A stretch of 13,074 bases of DNA from an uncultured Anaerobutyricum sp. (lineage in GTDB: Bacteria; Bacillota; Clostridia; Lachnospirales; Lachnospiraceae): the NCBI RefSeq assembly GCF_934307085.1, contig NZ_CAKRCF010000060.1:1-13074 (forward strand), in the 5' to 3' direction. Of the stretch, positions 1-6,872 are shown in pieces. The first letter of the stretch is position 1, and each line of letters begins with the position of its first letter. The translations under genes and the position numbers were made by a program. The notes under the pieces are model-generated. The model did not search any database, was not told where the DNA came from, and saw nothing but the letters and a program-made list of their open reading frames with translations.

Positions 1-7
1 TATCCAT

Positions 8-70
8 AAAAAATGCCCCCTTTCAGATAAACAGTTTTATTTTTTTCAACTGTCTACCTAAAAGGGAGCA
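8..70 (-). terminator. Rho-independent terminator of the NCS2 permease gene
   Basis: Read on the minus strand, a long hairpin starts 44 bases after the permease stop. The outer arms are TGCTCCCTTT and AAAGGGGGCA. The inner arms GGTAGACAGTT and AACTGTTTATC pair fully if G-U pairs are allowed, and the loop is A-rich. Six T residues (positions 8-13 read in reverse) follow directly. The wobble pairs favour minus-strand function. Confidence 0.85.
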
Positions 71-113
71 TACCAGATTGCTTTTCTATTGTTCGTTTGT
101 TTATTTCTATAAA

Positions 114-1445
114 TCAGGCATTCTCAGACTTTGGCAATACCAAATTTAAAAATACCGCCGTAATTGTAGCTAATACCACTGGTGACTTTCCAAAAATCGT
201 TGTCACCCATGCAGGGAAAGTAGCTAACGCTGCATTTGCCTGTGTTACACCCATTCCAAGAGCGATGGATAAACCGACTACCGTTGTGTTTCTAAAATCC
301 ATCGGTGCCGTTGTGATAAGTTTGATTCCTGTCATTGCGATAGATGCAAATACGGAAACGGTCGCTCCACCAAGTACACAATATGGGATTGTTGTAAGCA
401 CTGAGGAAAACTTTGGAATCAGTCCAGCGACAAGAATAATAATCGCTGAAGTTTCAAATACTCTTTTTGCTACAACCTTGGTAGAACCTACAATACCTAC
501 ATTCTGGCTATAGGTAGCGGTTGGTAGTCCACCAAAGAAAGCACAGACAATGTTGCTTAATCCGTATCCTACGATACCACCATTTAACTCTTCGTCTGTT
601 GGCATACGGTCAAGTCCACCTGTTGTTGTCGCAGAAAAGTCTCCAATCGCCTGAATGGAGTTAATCGCAAATAATACGCCTAATGCAACACAAGAAGATG
701 GTTCAAACTTGATTCCAAAGTGCATTGGCTTTGGAAGTGCAAACCAAGATGCATTCATTACAGCAGAAAAATCAACCATTCCAAAGAATAAAGAAATCAT
801 ATATCCTGCAATAATACCAATTAAGATAGAAGCCAGCTTCCAGATTCCTTTTCCATAATGATTCAGTGCCGTTACGATACAAAGGGTGATAATGGCTACA
901 AGCCAGTTCTCCCAAGAACCATAACTTTCATTACTAGCACCACCAGCCATGTAATTAATCGCTGTTGGATAAAGAGAAAGTCCGATAGCAAATACAACGG
1001 TACCAGTAATTAACGGTGGAAAGAACTTACGAATCTGCTTGATAAAGATACCAACGATAACTGCCACGATACCACCGACAATCTGTGCGCCTAATATCGT
1101 TGCAATATCAAAAGTTCCTGCAATCGCCTGCATCGTTGGTACATAGGCAAAACTGATACCCATGATTACCGGAAGTCCGGAACCGATTGCAATTTTCCCC
1201 GTTCTAACAAGAGGGAGTACCTGAATCAGTGTTGTAATCGCTGACATCGTAAGGGCTGCCTGGATTAAAATAACGGAATCCGCTTCTGACAGTCCGGCTA
1301 CACCAGCTACGATAATTGCTGGTGTAACACATCCTACAATCATGGCCACCACATGTTGCAGGGCAAGTGGAAGGGTTTCTCCTATGGAAGTCTTTCCATC
1401 CACTTTGAATAGTTCTTCTGACATACTTTTTGTCATTCTACTCAT
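114..1445 (-). CDS. NCS2-family nucleobase permease (xanthine/uracil type)
   Basis: Predicted inner-membrane nucleobase:cation symporter of 443 residues, the usual size for the NCS2 (uracil-xanthine permease) family, importing a purine or pyrimidine base with a proton or sodium ion. Almost the whole chain is hydrophobic segments separated by short polar loops, consistent with the 14-segment fold. Visible family marks are AIGDFSATT, in the region that carries the substrate-contacting acidic residue, followed by the SQNVGIVGSTKV signature (QNxGxxxxT). The start is well fixed: AGGAGG lies five bases before the ATG. It has its own promoter (1547-1575) and terminator (8-70), so it is probably monocistronic and separate from the thiamin operon upstream. 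I see no purine riboswitch in its leader. The exact substrate (xanthine, uric acid or uracil) cannot be told from sequence alone. Confidence 0.93.
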   Translation of the reverse strand: MSRMTKSMSEELFKVDGKTSIGETLPLALQHVVAMIVGCVTPAIIVAGVAGLSEADSVILIQAALTMSAITTLIQVLPLVRTGKIAIGSGLPVIMGISFAYVPTMQAIAGTFDIATILGAQIVGGIVAVIVGIFIKQIRKFFPPLITGTVVFAIGLSLYPTAINYMAGGASNESYGSWENWLVAIITLCIVTALNHYGKGIWKLASILIGIIAGYMISLFFGMVDFSAVMNASWFALPKPMHFGIKFEPSSCVALGVLFAINSIQAIGDFSATTTGGLDRMPTDEELNGGIVGYGLSNIVCAFFGGLPTATYSQNVGIVGSTKVVAKRVFETSAIIILVAGLIPKFSSVLTTIPYCVLGGATVSVFASIAMTGIKLITTAPMDFRNTTVVGLSIALGMGVTQANAALATFPAWVTTIFGKSPVVLATITAVFLNLVLPKSENA

Positions 1446-1546
1446 GTTACCTCCTAATGATTTTCTACTATTCAGCCATTGAAAATTGCATCTTTTATGA
1501 AAAAATCTTGCATAAATAATAGAAAAATTTATATTTTATCATGCTT

Positions 1547-1575
1547 ATATTAACATTTTTTGTCGTAAAATGCAA
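1547..1575 (-). promoter_or_regulatory. Promoter of the NCS2 permease gene
   Basis: On the minus strand TTGCAT (1575-1570), a 17-base spacer and TAATAT (1552-1547) form a sigma-A-type promoter, with TG one base before the -10 (extended -10). The leader to the ATG is about 95 bases, AT-rich, with no recognisable riboswitch. The rest of the 289-base gap upstream (to 1734) is AT-rich and shows nothing else convincing. Confidence 0.6.
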
Positions 1576-1734
1576 TTAAATAGTATTTTGTCGGGGAAAT
1601 GAATAAAAAAGTGTAAATTTTCGGCATAGTATGAGAAGTTCTTTTTTCTCAACAATTCGTTCTTTTCATGCTGATTAAATTATAAATTTATGTACAACAA
1701 ACGTAAAGAAAATTTATAGCATATACATAGAATC

Positions 1735-2493
1735 TTATATTATTTCTGCTACATTATTGCATTTCATAAAGCTGCTCATTATGCAAGCTCCTGCTACTCC
1801 TGTTTGTCTTACTGCATCTATATTTTGTGCAGAAATCCCACCAATAGCATATACTGGAATGGCTATATTCTCACAGATATTCCGTAAAAATGGAAGTCCT
1901 CTCCCTGGTAATCCCTTTTTACAATCGGTAAGAAAGATATGTCCGGCTGTAATATAAGTGCACCCAAGTCTTTCTGCTTCTTTTGCATCTTCTAAAGAAT
2001 GACAGGATGCACCTATTATTTCAAAATGACTTTTTTCTCGTGATGTCATTTTTCGAAGAAGAGGCAGGGGCATATGAATTGCTTTTATATTAAGTACCAT
2101 TGCTGTTTTTGTAAAACTATGTAGAATACATGGTACGTCATATGCTTCGCAAATGTGCATTACTTTTTCTGCCAATATTGTATAATCTTCTTCCGATAAA
2201 TCTTTTTCCCTTAACACAATTGCTTTTGGATGAACTGCTGCTATTGTCTCGATTCTAGTTAAAAAATCTTCTTTACAAAGCTTTCGACTTGTAATACACA
2301 GAATATCTGATTGGTTTAATGCAGTATGACACCCATCTTCTGTTTTATCAGAGTCAGACGCTTCTCGAAAAACAGTTCTATATGTATCCTTTTTTTTAGA
2401 ATTTTTATTTAGGCAACCTATGTTTTCTATCGTTAAATAATTTGAATCATTTATCAAATTTTGATTTTTTTTATTATACATAAAGATAATCAT
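1735..2493 (-). CDS. tenI: TenI-like thiazole tautomerase (ThiE/TenI fold), last gene of the thiamin operon
   Basis: A 252-residue protein with a ThiE/TenI TIM-barrel from about residue 62 (SDILCITSRKLC) to the end. It would normally be labelled thiamine phosphate synthase. However, the ThiE Mg-binding ND...HxGQxD positions are replaced (CILHS near 122-126, HMPLP near 140-144), whereas AGHIFLTDCKKGLPGRG (183-199) closely matches the GHVFETDCKKGL segment I recall from Bacillus subtilis TenI, including the catalytic histidine (here H185). TenI isomerises the thiazole carboxylate phosphate released by ThiG. IGGIS near 218 and MSS at 239-241 are the phosphate-binding loops. The gene overlaps the end of thiH by 20 bases, implying coupled translation. 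The first 60 residues are an unusual polar, Asn/Lys/Ser/Asp-rich extension with no Met after M5 that could serve as a start near the barrel. ThiE activity cannot be fully excluded. Confidence 0.8.
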   Translation of the reverse strand: MIIFMYNKKNQNLINDSNYLTIENIGCLNKNSKKKDTYRTVFREASDSDKTEDGCHTALNQSDILCITSRKLCKEDFLTRIETIAAVHPKAIVLREKDLSEEDYTILAEKVMHICEAYDVPCILHSFTKTAMVLNIKAIHMPLPLLRKMTSREKSHFEIIGASCHSLEDAKEAERLGCTYITAGHIFLTDCKKGLPGRGLPFLRNICENIAIPVYAIGGISAQNIDAVRQTGVAGACIMSSFMKCNNVAEII

Positions 2494-3727
2494 TTAAGAC
2501 AGGCTGCAGACCTTCCTCTGAAATATCTTCATACATTTTCTGGAAGCTTCTTCCGTCATTAATCTCAAATTGTTCATCGCCTTGCTCGCCGTCTTCCTCC
2601 TTTCCGTTGTATTTGCTTTCGTGGTCACCGATTCCTGTAGATACACCAGCAGAGACTTTTGTTGCAGCGATTTTTACGATACCATTTCGAAATGTTTCAC
2701 TTTCTCTTGAAGAAACAGTGATACCGACAAATGGAAGGAAAATTCGATAGGCGCATAATACCTGACAGAGCTGTTTTTCACCAACATCTAAAGGATTGAT
2801 TTTATCATTATTGATAATCGGGCGAAGTCTTGGACAGGAAAGAGAAAGTTCGGCTTGTGGGTATTTTCTCTGAAGATAATAAACATGAAGCGCACTTGCC
2901 AAGGCATCTTTTCTGAAATCAGATAAGCCTAGAAGTGCAGAAAAACCAGCTCCTCGCATACCTGCCATAAGTGCACGTTCCTGTGCCTCAAAACGATACG
3001 GCCATACTCGTTTGTGTCCCATCAGATGTAATGTCTCATATTTATCTGAATCATAAGTTTCCTGAAAAACAGTGACATAATCTGCTCCGCATTCATGTAA
3101 ATAACGGTACTCATCTGTATTGACCGGATAAATCTCAAGACCAACCATACGGAAATATTTTCTTGCAAGTTTGCAGGCCTCTCCGATATATTCCACACTA
3201 CTTTTTGCCCTGCTCTCTCCAGTAAGAATCAAAATCTCTTCCATACCGGAATCAGCAATTACTTTCATTTCATGAGCAATCTGTTCCATGTTTAGCTGCA
3301 TACGATTAATATGATTATAGCAGTTAAAGCCACAGTACACGCAATAATTTTCACAATAATTTGCAATATAAAGCGGAGTGAACAAATATACGGTATTTCC
3401 AAAGTGCTTACTTGTTTCTACTTTGGCTTTTTGCGCCATCTGCTCTAAAAATGGTGCGGCAGCAGGAGATAATAATGCTTTAAAATCTTCGATAGAACAA
3501 GTTTGATGTTCTAATGCCGCCTTTACATCTTTGGCTGTATATTTTTCATAATCATAAGAATTCATCTGACTCATGACTTTTTCCATAACATCTGATGTAA
3601 TCTGCTCCATTCCCGGCATATATTCCATATGATTTTTTCTTGAAGAAGGATCTGTTTCTAAACGGTGTTTTTTCTCCAGTGCTTCTGTTGATAAATATTC
3701 TGAATCAATTAAAAACTGATTTTCCAT
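2474..3727 (-). CDS. thiH: 2-iminoacetate synthase ThiH (radical SAM)
   Basis: Radical-SAM tyrosine lyase that splits tyrosine to dehydroglycine (2-iminoacetate) and p-cresol; dehydroglycine feeds the ThiG reaction. This is the anaerobic route, as opposed to oxygen-dependent ThiO. The SAM-cluster cysteines C125, C129 and C132 (CENYCVYC) are visible, followed by the ThiH-typical GFNCYNHINR, LTGESR, DYVTVFQETY and SCPRLRP segments. At 417 residues it resembles the longer clostridial form, ending LQPVLNDYLYV. The ATG has AGAGGT seven bases upstream. Odd points are roughly 33 extra N-terminal residues before the usual HMEYMPGM-like start, and an acidic stretch near residues 370-387. It is separated from thiG by 217 bases with no coding potential or clear terminator, and overlaps tenI. 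Confidence 0.95.
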   Translation of the reverse strand: MENQFLIDSEYLSTEALEKKHRLETDPSSRKNHMEYMPGMEQITSDVMEKVMSQMNSYDYEKYTAKDVKAALEHQTCSIEDFKALLSPAAAPFLEQMAQKAKVETSKHFGNTVYLFTPLYIANYCENYCVYCGFNCYNHINRMQLNMEQIAHEMKVIADSGMEEILILTGESRAKSSVEYIGEACKLARKYFRMVGLEIYPVNTDEYRYLHECGADYVTVFQETYDSDKYETLHLMGHKRVWPYRFEAQERALMAGMRGAGFSALLGLSDFRKDALASALHVYYLQRKYPQAELSLSCPRLRPIINNDKINPLDVGEKQLCQVLCAYRIFLPFVGITVSSRESETFRNGIVKIAATKVSAGVSTGIGDHESKYNGKEEDGEQGDEQFEINDGRSFQKMYEDISEEGLQPVLNDYLYV

Positions 3728-3944
3728 TGTGCTACCTCTTTTCCATGAAATCTTTTTGCATTTTAATGATTTTTGTAATTACTTAAATCCCTAAATTGTC
3801 TTTTAGTGGGGCTGTTTTTCCTATATTGTTACAAACCGACCCGTATGCTGTCTCATTGACTTTCGACTAAATAACACTGTTTGATATGAAAACAGGCAAA
3901 TTATTGGGCGAAATGTCAATAAGATAGCATGCTCTAGTTATTAT

Positions 3945-4715
3945 TTAATGCAAAAATCCTGTTAATGGATCAGAGGCAGAGGCGCCTCTTGTAAGCACAC
4001 GTCCAAGACCAGATAAATATGCCTTTCTTCCTGCCTCGATTGCCTGGCGGAATGCAGCAGCCATCATTGGAAGGTCACCAGCGGTCGCCAATGCGGTATT
4101 TGCCATAATTGCAGCTGCACCCATCTCCATTGCCTCACAAGCCTGTGATGGCTTACCAATTCCTGCATCTACAATAATTGGAAGATCAATTTCGTCAATT
4201 AAAATTTGGATAAATTCTTTTGTCGCAAGACCTTTATTCGAACCAATCGGAGAGGCAAGCGGCATAACACAGGCAGCTCCTGCATTTACTAAATCTCTGG
4301 CAGCATTTAAATCTGGATACATATATGGCATAACAACAAATCCCTCTTTTGCAAGAATTTCCGTTGCTTTAATCGTTTCCTGGTTATCTGGAAGAAGATA
4401 TTTGCTATCACGCATAATTTCTACTTTTACAAAGTTGCCACAGCCAAGCTCTTTGGCTAAACGTGCAATTCTTACTGCCTCCTGTGCATTTCTTGCTCCG
4501 GAAGTGTTTGGTAAAAGAGTGACACCCTTTGGAATATAATCTAAAATATTTTCATGCTCTTTTGTATTGGCTCTGCGCACTGCTAACGTAATAATCTGTG
4601 CACCGGCATCCTTTACCGCCGCTTCAATCAGTTTCATAGAATACTTTCCAGAACCTAAAATAAAACGGGAATCAAACTCATGTCCACCAATCACTAACTT
4701 ATCTTCTGTCTGCAT
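3945..4715 (-). CDS. thiG: Thiazole synthase ThiG
   Basis: Builds the thiazole ring of thiamin from 1-deoxyxylulose 5-phosphate, dehydroglycine (from ThiH) and sulfur carried on ThiS thiocarboxylate. The 256-residue chain opens [19 protein letters not shown], a ThiG hallmark. It carries the Schiff-base lysine in NFVKVEIM (K97) and the phosphate-binding GIGKPSQ and MANTALA segments. The reading frame extends upstream to an ATG at 4751, but I prefer the ATG at 4715: AGAAGG lies suitably upstream of it, the protein then has the normal family length, and the earlier ATG directly follows a stop with no ribosome site. It is 196 bases downstream of thiS. No thiF lies between thiS, thiG and thiH, where clostridial operons often carry it. 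Confidence 0.95.
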   Translation of the reverse strand: MQTEDKLVIGGHEFDSRFILGSGKYSMKLIEAAVKDAGAQIITLAVRRANTKEHENILDYIPKGVTLLPNTSGARNAQEAVRIARLAKELGCGNFVKVEIMRDSKYLLPDNQETIKATEILAKEGFVVMPYMYPDLNAARDLVNAGAACVMPLASPIGSNKGLATKEFIQILIDEIDLPIIVDAGIGKPSQACEAMEMGAAAIMANTALATAGDLPMMAAAFRQAIEAGRKAYLSGLGRVLTRGASASDPLTGFLH

Positions 4716-4870
4716 AATAAAACGCCCTTCTTTCTCGCATACTTCTTGCATTTAAGTAATATAAAACTTTAATTTTCCATACTGCTATATTGTTTTCTTT
4801 TTATACAGCTGTCTCAAGTCTGATATACCAATTTGCAAAATATTAAATTTCCTACATAACCATATTTATT

Positions 4871-4886
4871 TTACATAATTATGTAA
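4871..4886. repeat. Perfect 16-bp palindrome in the thiS-thiG gap
   Basis: TTACATAATTATGTAA is exactly self-complementary and lies about 25 bases after the thiS stop. It could be a protein-binding site or a small RNA hairpin. It has no T-tract, so it is unlikely to terminate. The rest of the thiS-thiG gap (to thiG at 4715) is AT-rich with no clear promoter. Confidence 0.45.
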
Positions 4887-4911
4887 CCTTATAAATCGCC
4901 TATAAAACTTC

Positions 4912-5109
4912 TTAACAGCCACCGCCCATAAAGCTTACAATTTCTACCTCATCCCCATCTTTTAAAATAGTCTGTGCATACTGTTCTTTTGGAATAATCT
5001 CCAGATTATATTCCACAACGATATGCTTCACATTATAATTCTCCTGTTCAAGATAGTCTGAAACAGAAATCCCTGTTTTTTCACAGTCCTGTCCATTGAT
5101 TCTTACCAC
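4912..5109 (-). CDS. thiS: Sulfur-carrier protein ThiS, ending GGGC
   Basis: A 65-residue ubiquitin-like sulfur carrier for thiazole synthesis. Family marks are the short beta-grasp chain, EIIPKEQYAQTILKDGDEVEIVSF and the C-terminal glycine run. In standard ThiS the chain ends in Gly-Gly, whose carboxylate is adenylated by ThiF and turned into a thiocarboxylate. Here the chain ends M-G-G-G-C, with one cysteine beyond the glycines (codon TGT just before the TAA stop). The start is GTG, chosen because AGGAGGTG lies immediately upstream. It is the first gene of the operon, directly after the TPP riboswitch and its terminator. The extra cysteine may need removal before activation, or may be a lineage trait. 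Confidence 0.93.
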   Translation of the reverse strand: MVRINGQDCEKTGISVSDYLEQENYNVKHIVVEYNLEIIPKEQYAQTILKDGDEVEIVSFMGGGC

Positions 5110-5206
5110 GCTTTCACCTCCTGTAGACTAAGAAAGAATTCTGCCTGAAGGGTCTTTCATACAATAGGAGCGAAAGTGACTTTCAATTATATAAAATTAA
5201 TTATAC

Positions 5207-5239
5207 AAAAAACAGGAAGCCACCGATTCGGTAACTTCC
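5207..5239 (-). terminator. Riboswitch-controlled terminator ahead of thiS
   Basis: On the minus strand GGAAGTTACCG, loop AAT and CGGTGGCTTCC form an 11-bp stem with two G-U pairs, followed after TG by six T residues. The 3' arm (GCTTCC) can alternatively pair with GGAAGC at the 3' end of the TPP aptamer. The terminator 5' arm and the aptamer end thus compete for the same partner. This predicts termination when TPP holds the aptamer closed. Confidence 0.88.
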
Positions 5240-5260
5240 CGTAAATTATACAAAACTCCT

Positions 5261-5347
5261 ATGCTTCCCTACGTTGGCATTATCCAAATCAGGTTAATGG
5301 GTCGAAGGTCACACCTTCCTCTCAGCCTGTATTACAAGCTCCCCTGT
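5261..5347 (-). ncRNA. TPP riboswitch aptamer (THI box)
   Basis: Read on the minus strand it contains the TPP-binding core: GGGGAGCTTG, the CTGAGA box (5325-5320), then ACCTGATTTGGATAATGCCA and CGTAGGGAAG, which closely match the thi-box consensus. P2 can form from GCTTG and CAGGC. I could not draw a strong P1. It precedes thiS by about 150 bases with a terminator in between, so thiamin pyrophosphate should switch off thiS-thiG-thiH-tenI by premature termination. Confidence 0.96.
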
Positions 5348-5362
5348 TGTTCAATTGTATTT

Positions 5363-5391
5363 AATATACTCTTATTGTCAGAAAAAAGCAA
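5363..5391 (-). promoter_or_regulatory. Promoter of the thiSGH-tenI operon
   Basis: On the minus strand TTGCTT (5391-5386), a 17-base spacer and TATATT (5368-5363) sit just upstream of the TPP aptamer. Transcription would begin near 5356, a few bases before the conserved riboswitch sequence. The promoter lies in the 63-base gap after the DUF362 gene, which has no obvious terminator of its own. Confidence 0.65.
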
Positions 5392-5410
5392 GCTAAAATT
5401 GATAAAATTA

Positions 5411-6541
5411 CTACTTCATCACAATAAGTTCATAGTCTCTACTTCCTAATCCAATCTTTTCAGCATGTTCTAAGCATGTTTTGTATTCTGATTCCGGGGT
5501 AGAATTTTCAAAATGATCATGATGATCACAGAATCCTTCTTTATGCATATTTTCAGAAAGCTGGCTGTTTGGCAGTGGCTGCATCTTTAAACAGGCATCT
5601 ACACAAGCCTGGTCTAATGCTAATGGGTCAAAGGATGCAAACATACCGATATTCGGTAAGATAGGTGCATCATTCTCTGCATGACAATCACAGTTTGGAG
5701 ACACATCAACTACCAGAGAAATATGGAAGTTTGGTCTTCCATCTACTACGGCCTTTGTATATTCTGCCATTCTACAGTTTAAATCCTTTGTTGCTGCCCA
5801 GTTTTCGAATTCAATGGCATCGAAATTACACGCACCAATACATCTTCCACAGCCAACACAATTAACCCCATCGATGTGCATCTTCTTTGTCTCTTCATCA
5901 AAGACCAGACCATTATTGGCACATTCTCTCATACAACGACGGCATCCTCGGCACATATCATGATGAATCGTTGGCTGACCATTTGTATGCTGCTCTTTCT
6001 TACCAGCACGAGAGCCGCATCCCATACCAATGTTCTTAATCGCACCACCAAACCCAGTCGTCTCATGCCCTTTAAAATGACTTAAACTGATAAAAATATC
6101 TGCATCCATGATTGCACGACCGATTTTAGCACTCTTTATGTATTCTCCGCCTTCTACTGGAACTTCAATATCATCTGTTCCCTTTAATCCATCTGCAATC
6201 AGAATAGGACATCCCACAGTCATTGCCGTAAATCCATTCTCCCAGGCACACTGTAAATGCTCTAAAGCATTCTTACGGCTTCCTGGATATAATGTATTAC
6301 AATCTGTTAAAAATGGTTTGCCACCTAATTCTTTTACAACATCTGCTACTGCTTTGGCATAGTTTGGACGAAGAAAGCTTACATTACCAAGTTCACCAAA
6401 ATGCATCTTAATTGCTACAAATTTATTCTCCATATCAATTTCTGAGATTCCGGCCTTCTTCAGAAGTCTCTTTAATTTGAGTGGAAGTCCCTCTCCTAAC
6501 TTTGCCCTAAAGTCGGTAAAATAAACTTTTGATTTTTCCAT
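5411..6541 (-). CDS. DUF362 protein with two [4Fe-4S] ferredoxin motifs
   Basis: A 376-residue DUF362-family protein with a ferredoxin module inserted after the first domain. The DUF362 part shows KMHFGE, FLTDCNTLYPGSRKNA and SHFKGHETTGFGGAIKNIGMGC. The ferredoxin part has C197/C200/C203/C207 and C228/C231/C234/C238, two complete CxxCxxCxxxC sets that should bind two [4Fe-4S] clusters. No signal peptide or membrane segment is visible, so it is probably cytoplasmic. The family is common in anaerobes, but its reaction is not established to my knowledge; an electron-transfer or metal-related role is inference. AAGGGAT lies about nine bases before the ATG. It has its own promoter with a palindrome over the -35. 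It sits between the lar and thi units with no shared function evident. Confidence 0.9.
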   Translation of the reverse strand: MEKSKVYFTDFRAKLGEGLPLKLKRLLKKAGISEIDMENKFVAIKMHFGELGNVSFLRPNYAKAVADVVKELGGKPFLTDCNTLYPGSRKNALEHLQCAWENGFTAMTVGCPILIADGLKGTDDIEVPVEGGEYIKSAKIGRAIMDADIFISLSHFKGHETTGFGGAIKNIGMGCGSRAGKKEQHTNGQPTIHHDMCRGCRRCMRECANNGLVFDEETKKMHIDGVNCVGCGRCIGACNFDAIEFENWAATKDLNCRMAEYTKAVVDGRPNFHISLVVDVSPNCDCHAENDAPILPNIGMFASFDPLALDQACVDACLKMQPLPNSQLSENMHKEGFCDHHDHFENSTPESEYKTCLEHAEKIGLGSRDYELIVMK

Positions 6542-6602
6542 GTTCGTAATCCCTTTCTCATAATATTTAGTCTGAAATGAAATATTTTCTCATTACAAAT
6601 AT

Positions 6603-6631
6603 ACTTTACAGCTATTTTGACACTCTGTCAA
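6603..6631 (-). promoter_or_regulatory. Promoter of the DUF362 gene with a palindrome over the -35
   Basis: On the minus strand TTGACA (6631-6626, exact consensus), a 17-base spacer and TAAAGT (6608-6603) lie about 60 bases upstream of the ATG. The -35 is the first arm of a perfect inverted repeat TTGACA-GAG-TGTCAA (6617-6631), which could be a repressor site blocking the -35. Confidence 0.62.
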
Positions 6632-6668
6632 TCATAAAATAAAAAGATCGTTCTGCATTTTAGTTTAG

Positions 6669-6691
6669 ATTATGATACGGAATATCGTAAT
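6669..6691. repeat. Inverted repeat upstream of the DUF362 promoter
   Basis: ATTATGATA and TATCGTAAT flank CGGAA; the arms are complementary at eight of nine positions. It lies about 40 bases upstream of the -35 of the DUF362 gene and could be a regulator site. The rest of the 331-base gap 6542-6872, apart from the promoter and the larC terminator, is AT-rich and shows nothing. Confidence 0.3.
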
Positions 6692-6787
6692 TTCAACCGC
6701 TTTTGTCAGGAAAAAAAGTCCAATATTGGCATTGTCAGAAATTTTTAAATTTTCTCAAATAGATAAATAAAGTAAGTATAAAAACGT

Positions 6788-6844
6788 AAAAAGTCCAGCC
6801 CCCTAACTAGCGTGTTTGAAAAATGCTCCAGAGTGGGCTGGACT
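6788..6844 (-). terminator. Terminator after larC, long structured hairpin
   Basis: On the minus strand perfect 10-bp arms AGTCCAGCCC and GGGCTGGACT enclose 33 bases. Inside, ACT/AGT and AGC/GCT can pair with small bulges, leaving a 13-base loop. TTTTT follows the second arm directly. It lies 28 bases after the larC stop. The long closed loop is unusual for a plain terminator and could mark a dispersed repeat. Confidence 0.8.
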
Positions 6845-6872
6845 AAAGTTCTGTCTTTAGATTAATAAATGC

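Noticed and set aside
97..513. Plus-strand open frame of 138 codons
   Set aside because: Lies opposite the permease gene and has no ribosome site or recognisable domain; a shadow frame.
1633..1650. Hairpin GAGAA / TTCTC downstream of tenI
   Set aside because: Five-base stem without a T-tract on the minus strand; too weak to call.
1681..1720. Inverted repeat TATAAATTT / AAATTTATA downstream of tenI as a terminator
   Set aside because: The stem is only A-T pairs with a long loop and no clear T-tract; chance is likely in such AT-rich DNA.
1446..1734. Possible purine riboswitch ahead of the permease
   Set aside because: None of the conserved purine-aptamer loops is visible on the minus strand.
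3914..3919. TTGACA on the minus strand after thiG as a promoter for thiH
   Set aside because: No acceptable -10 at 16-18 bases downstream.
4716..4751. Upstream ATG (4751) as the start of thiG
   Set aside because: No ribosome site, directly preceded by a stop codon; the ATG at 4715 has a good site and gives normal length.
3728..4911. A degraded thiF in the gaps of the thiamin operon
   Set aside because: Looked for in the gaps 3728-3944 and 4716-4911, but found no ThiF-like peptide (GxGxxG or zinc CxxC segments).
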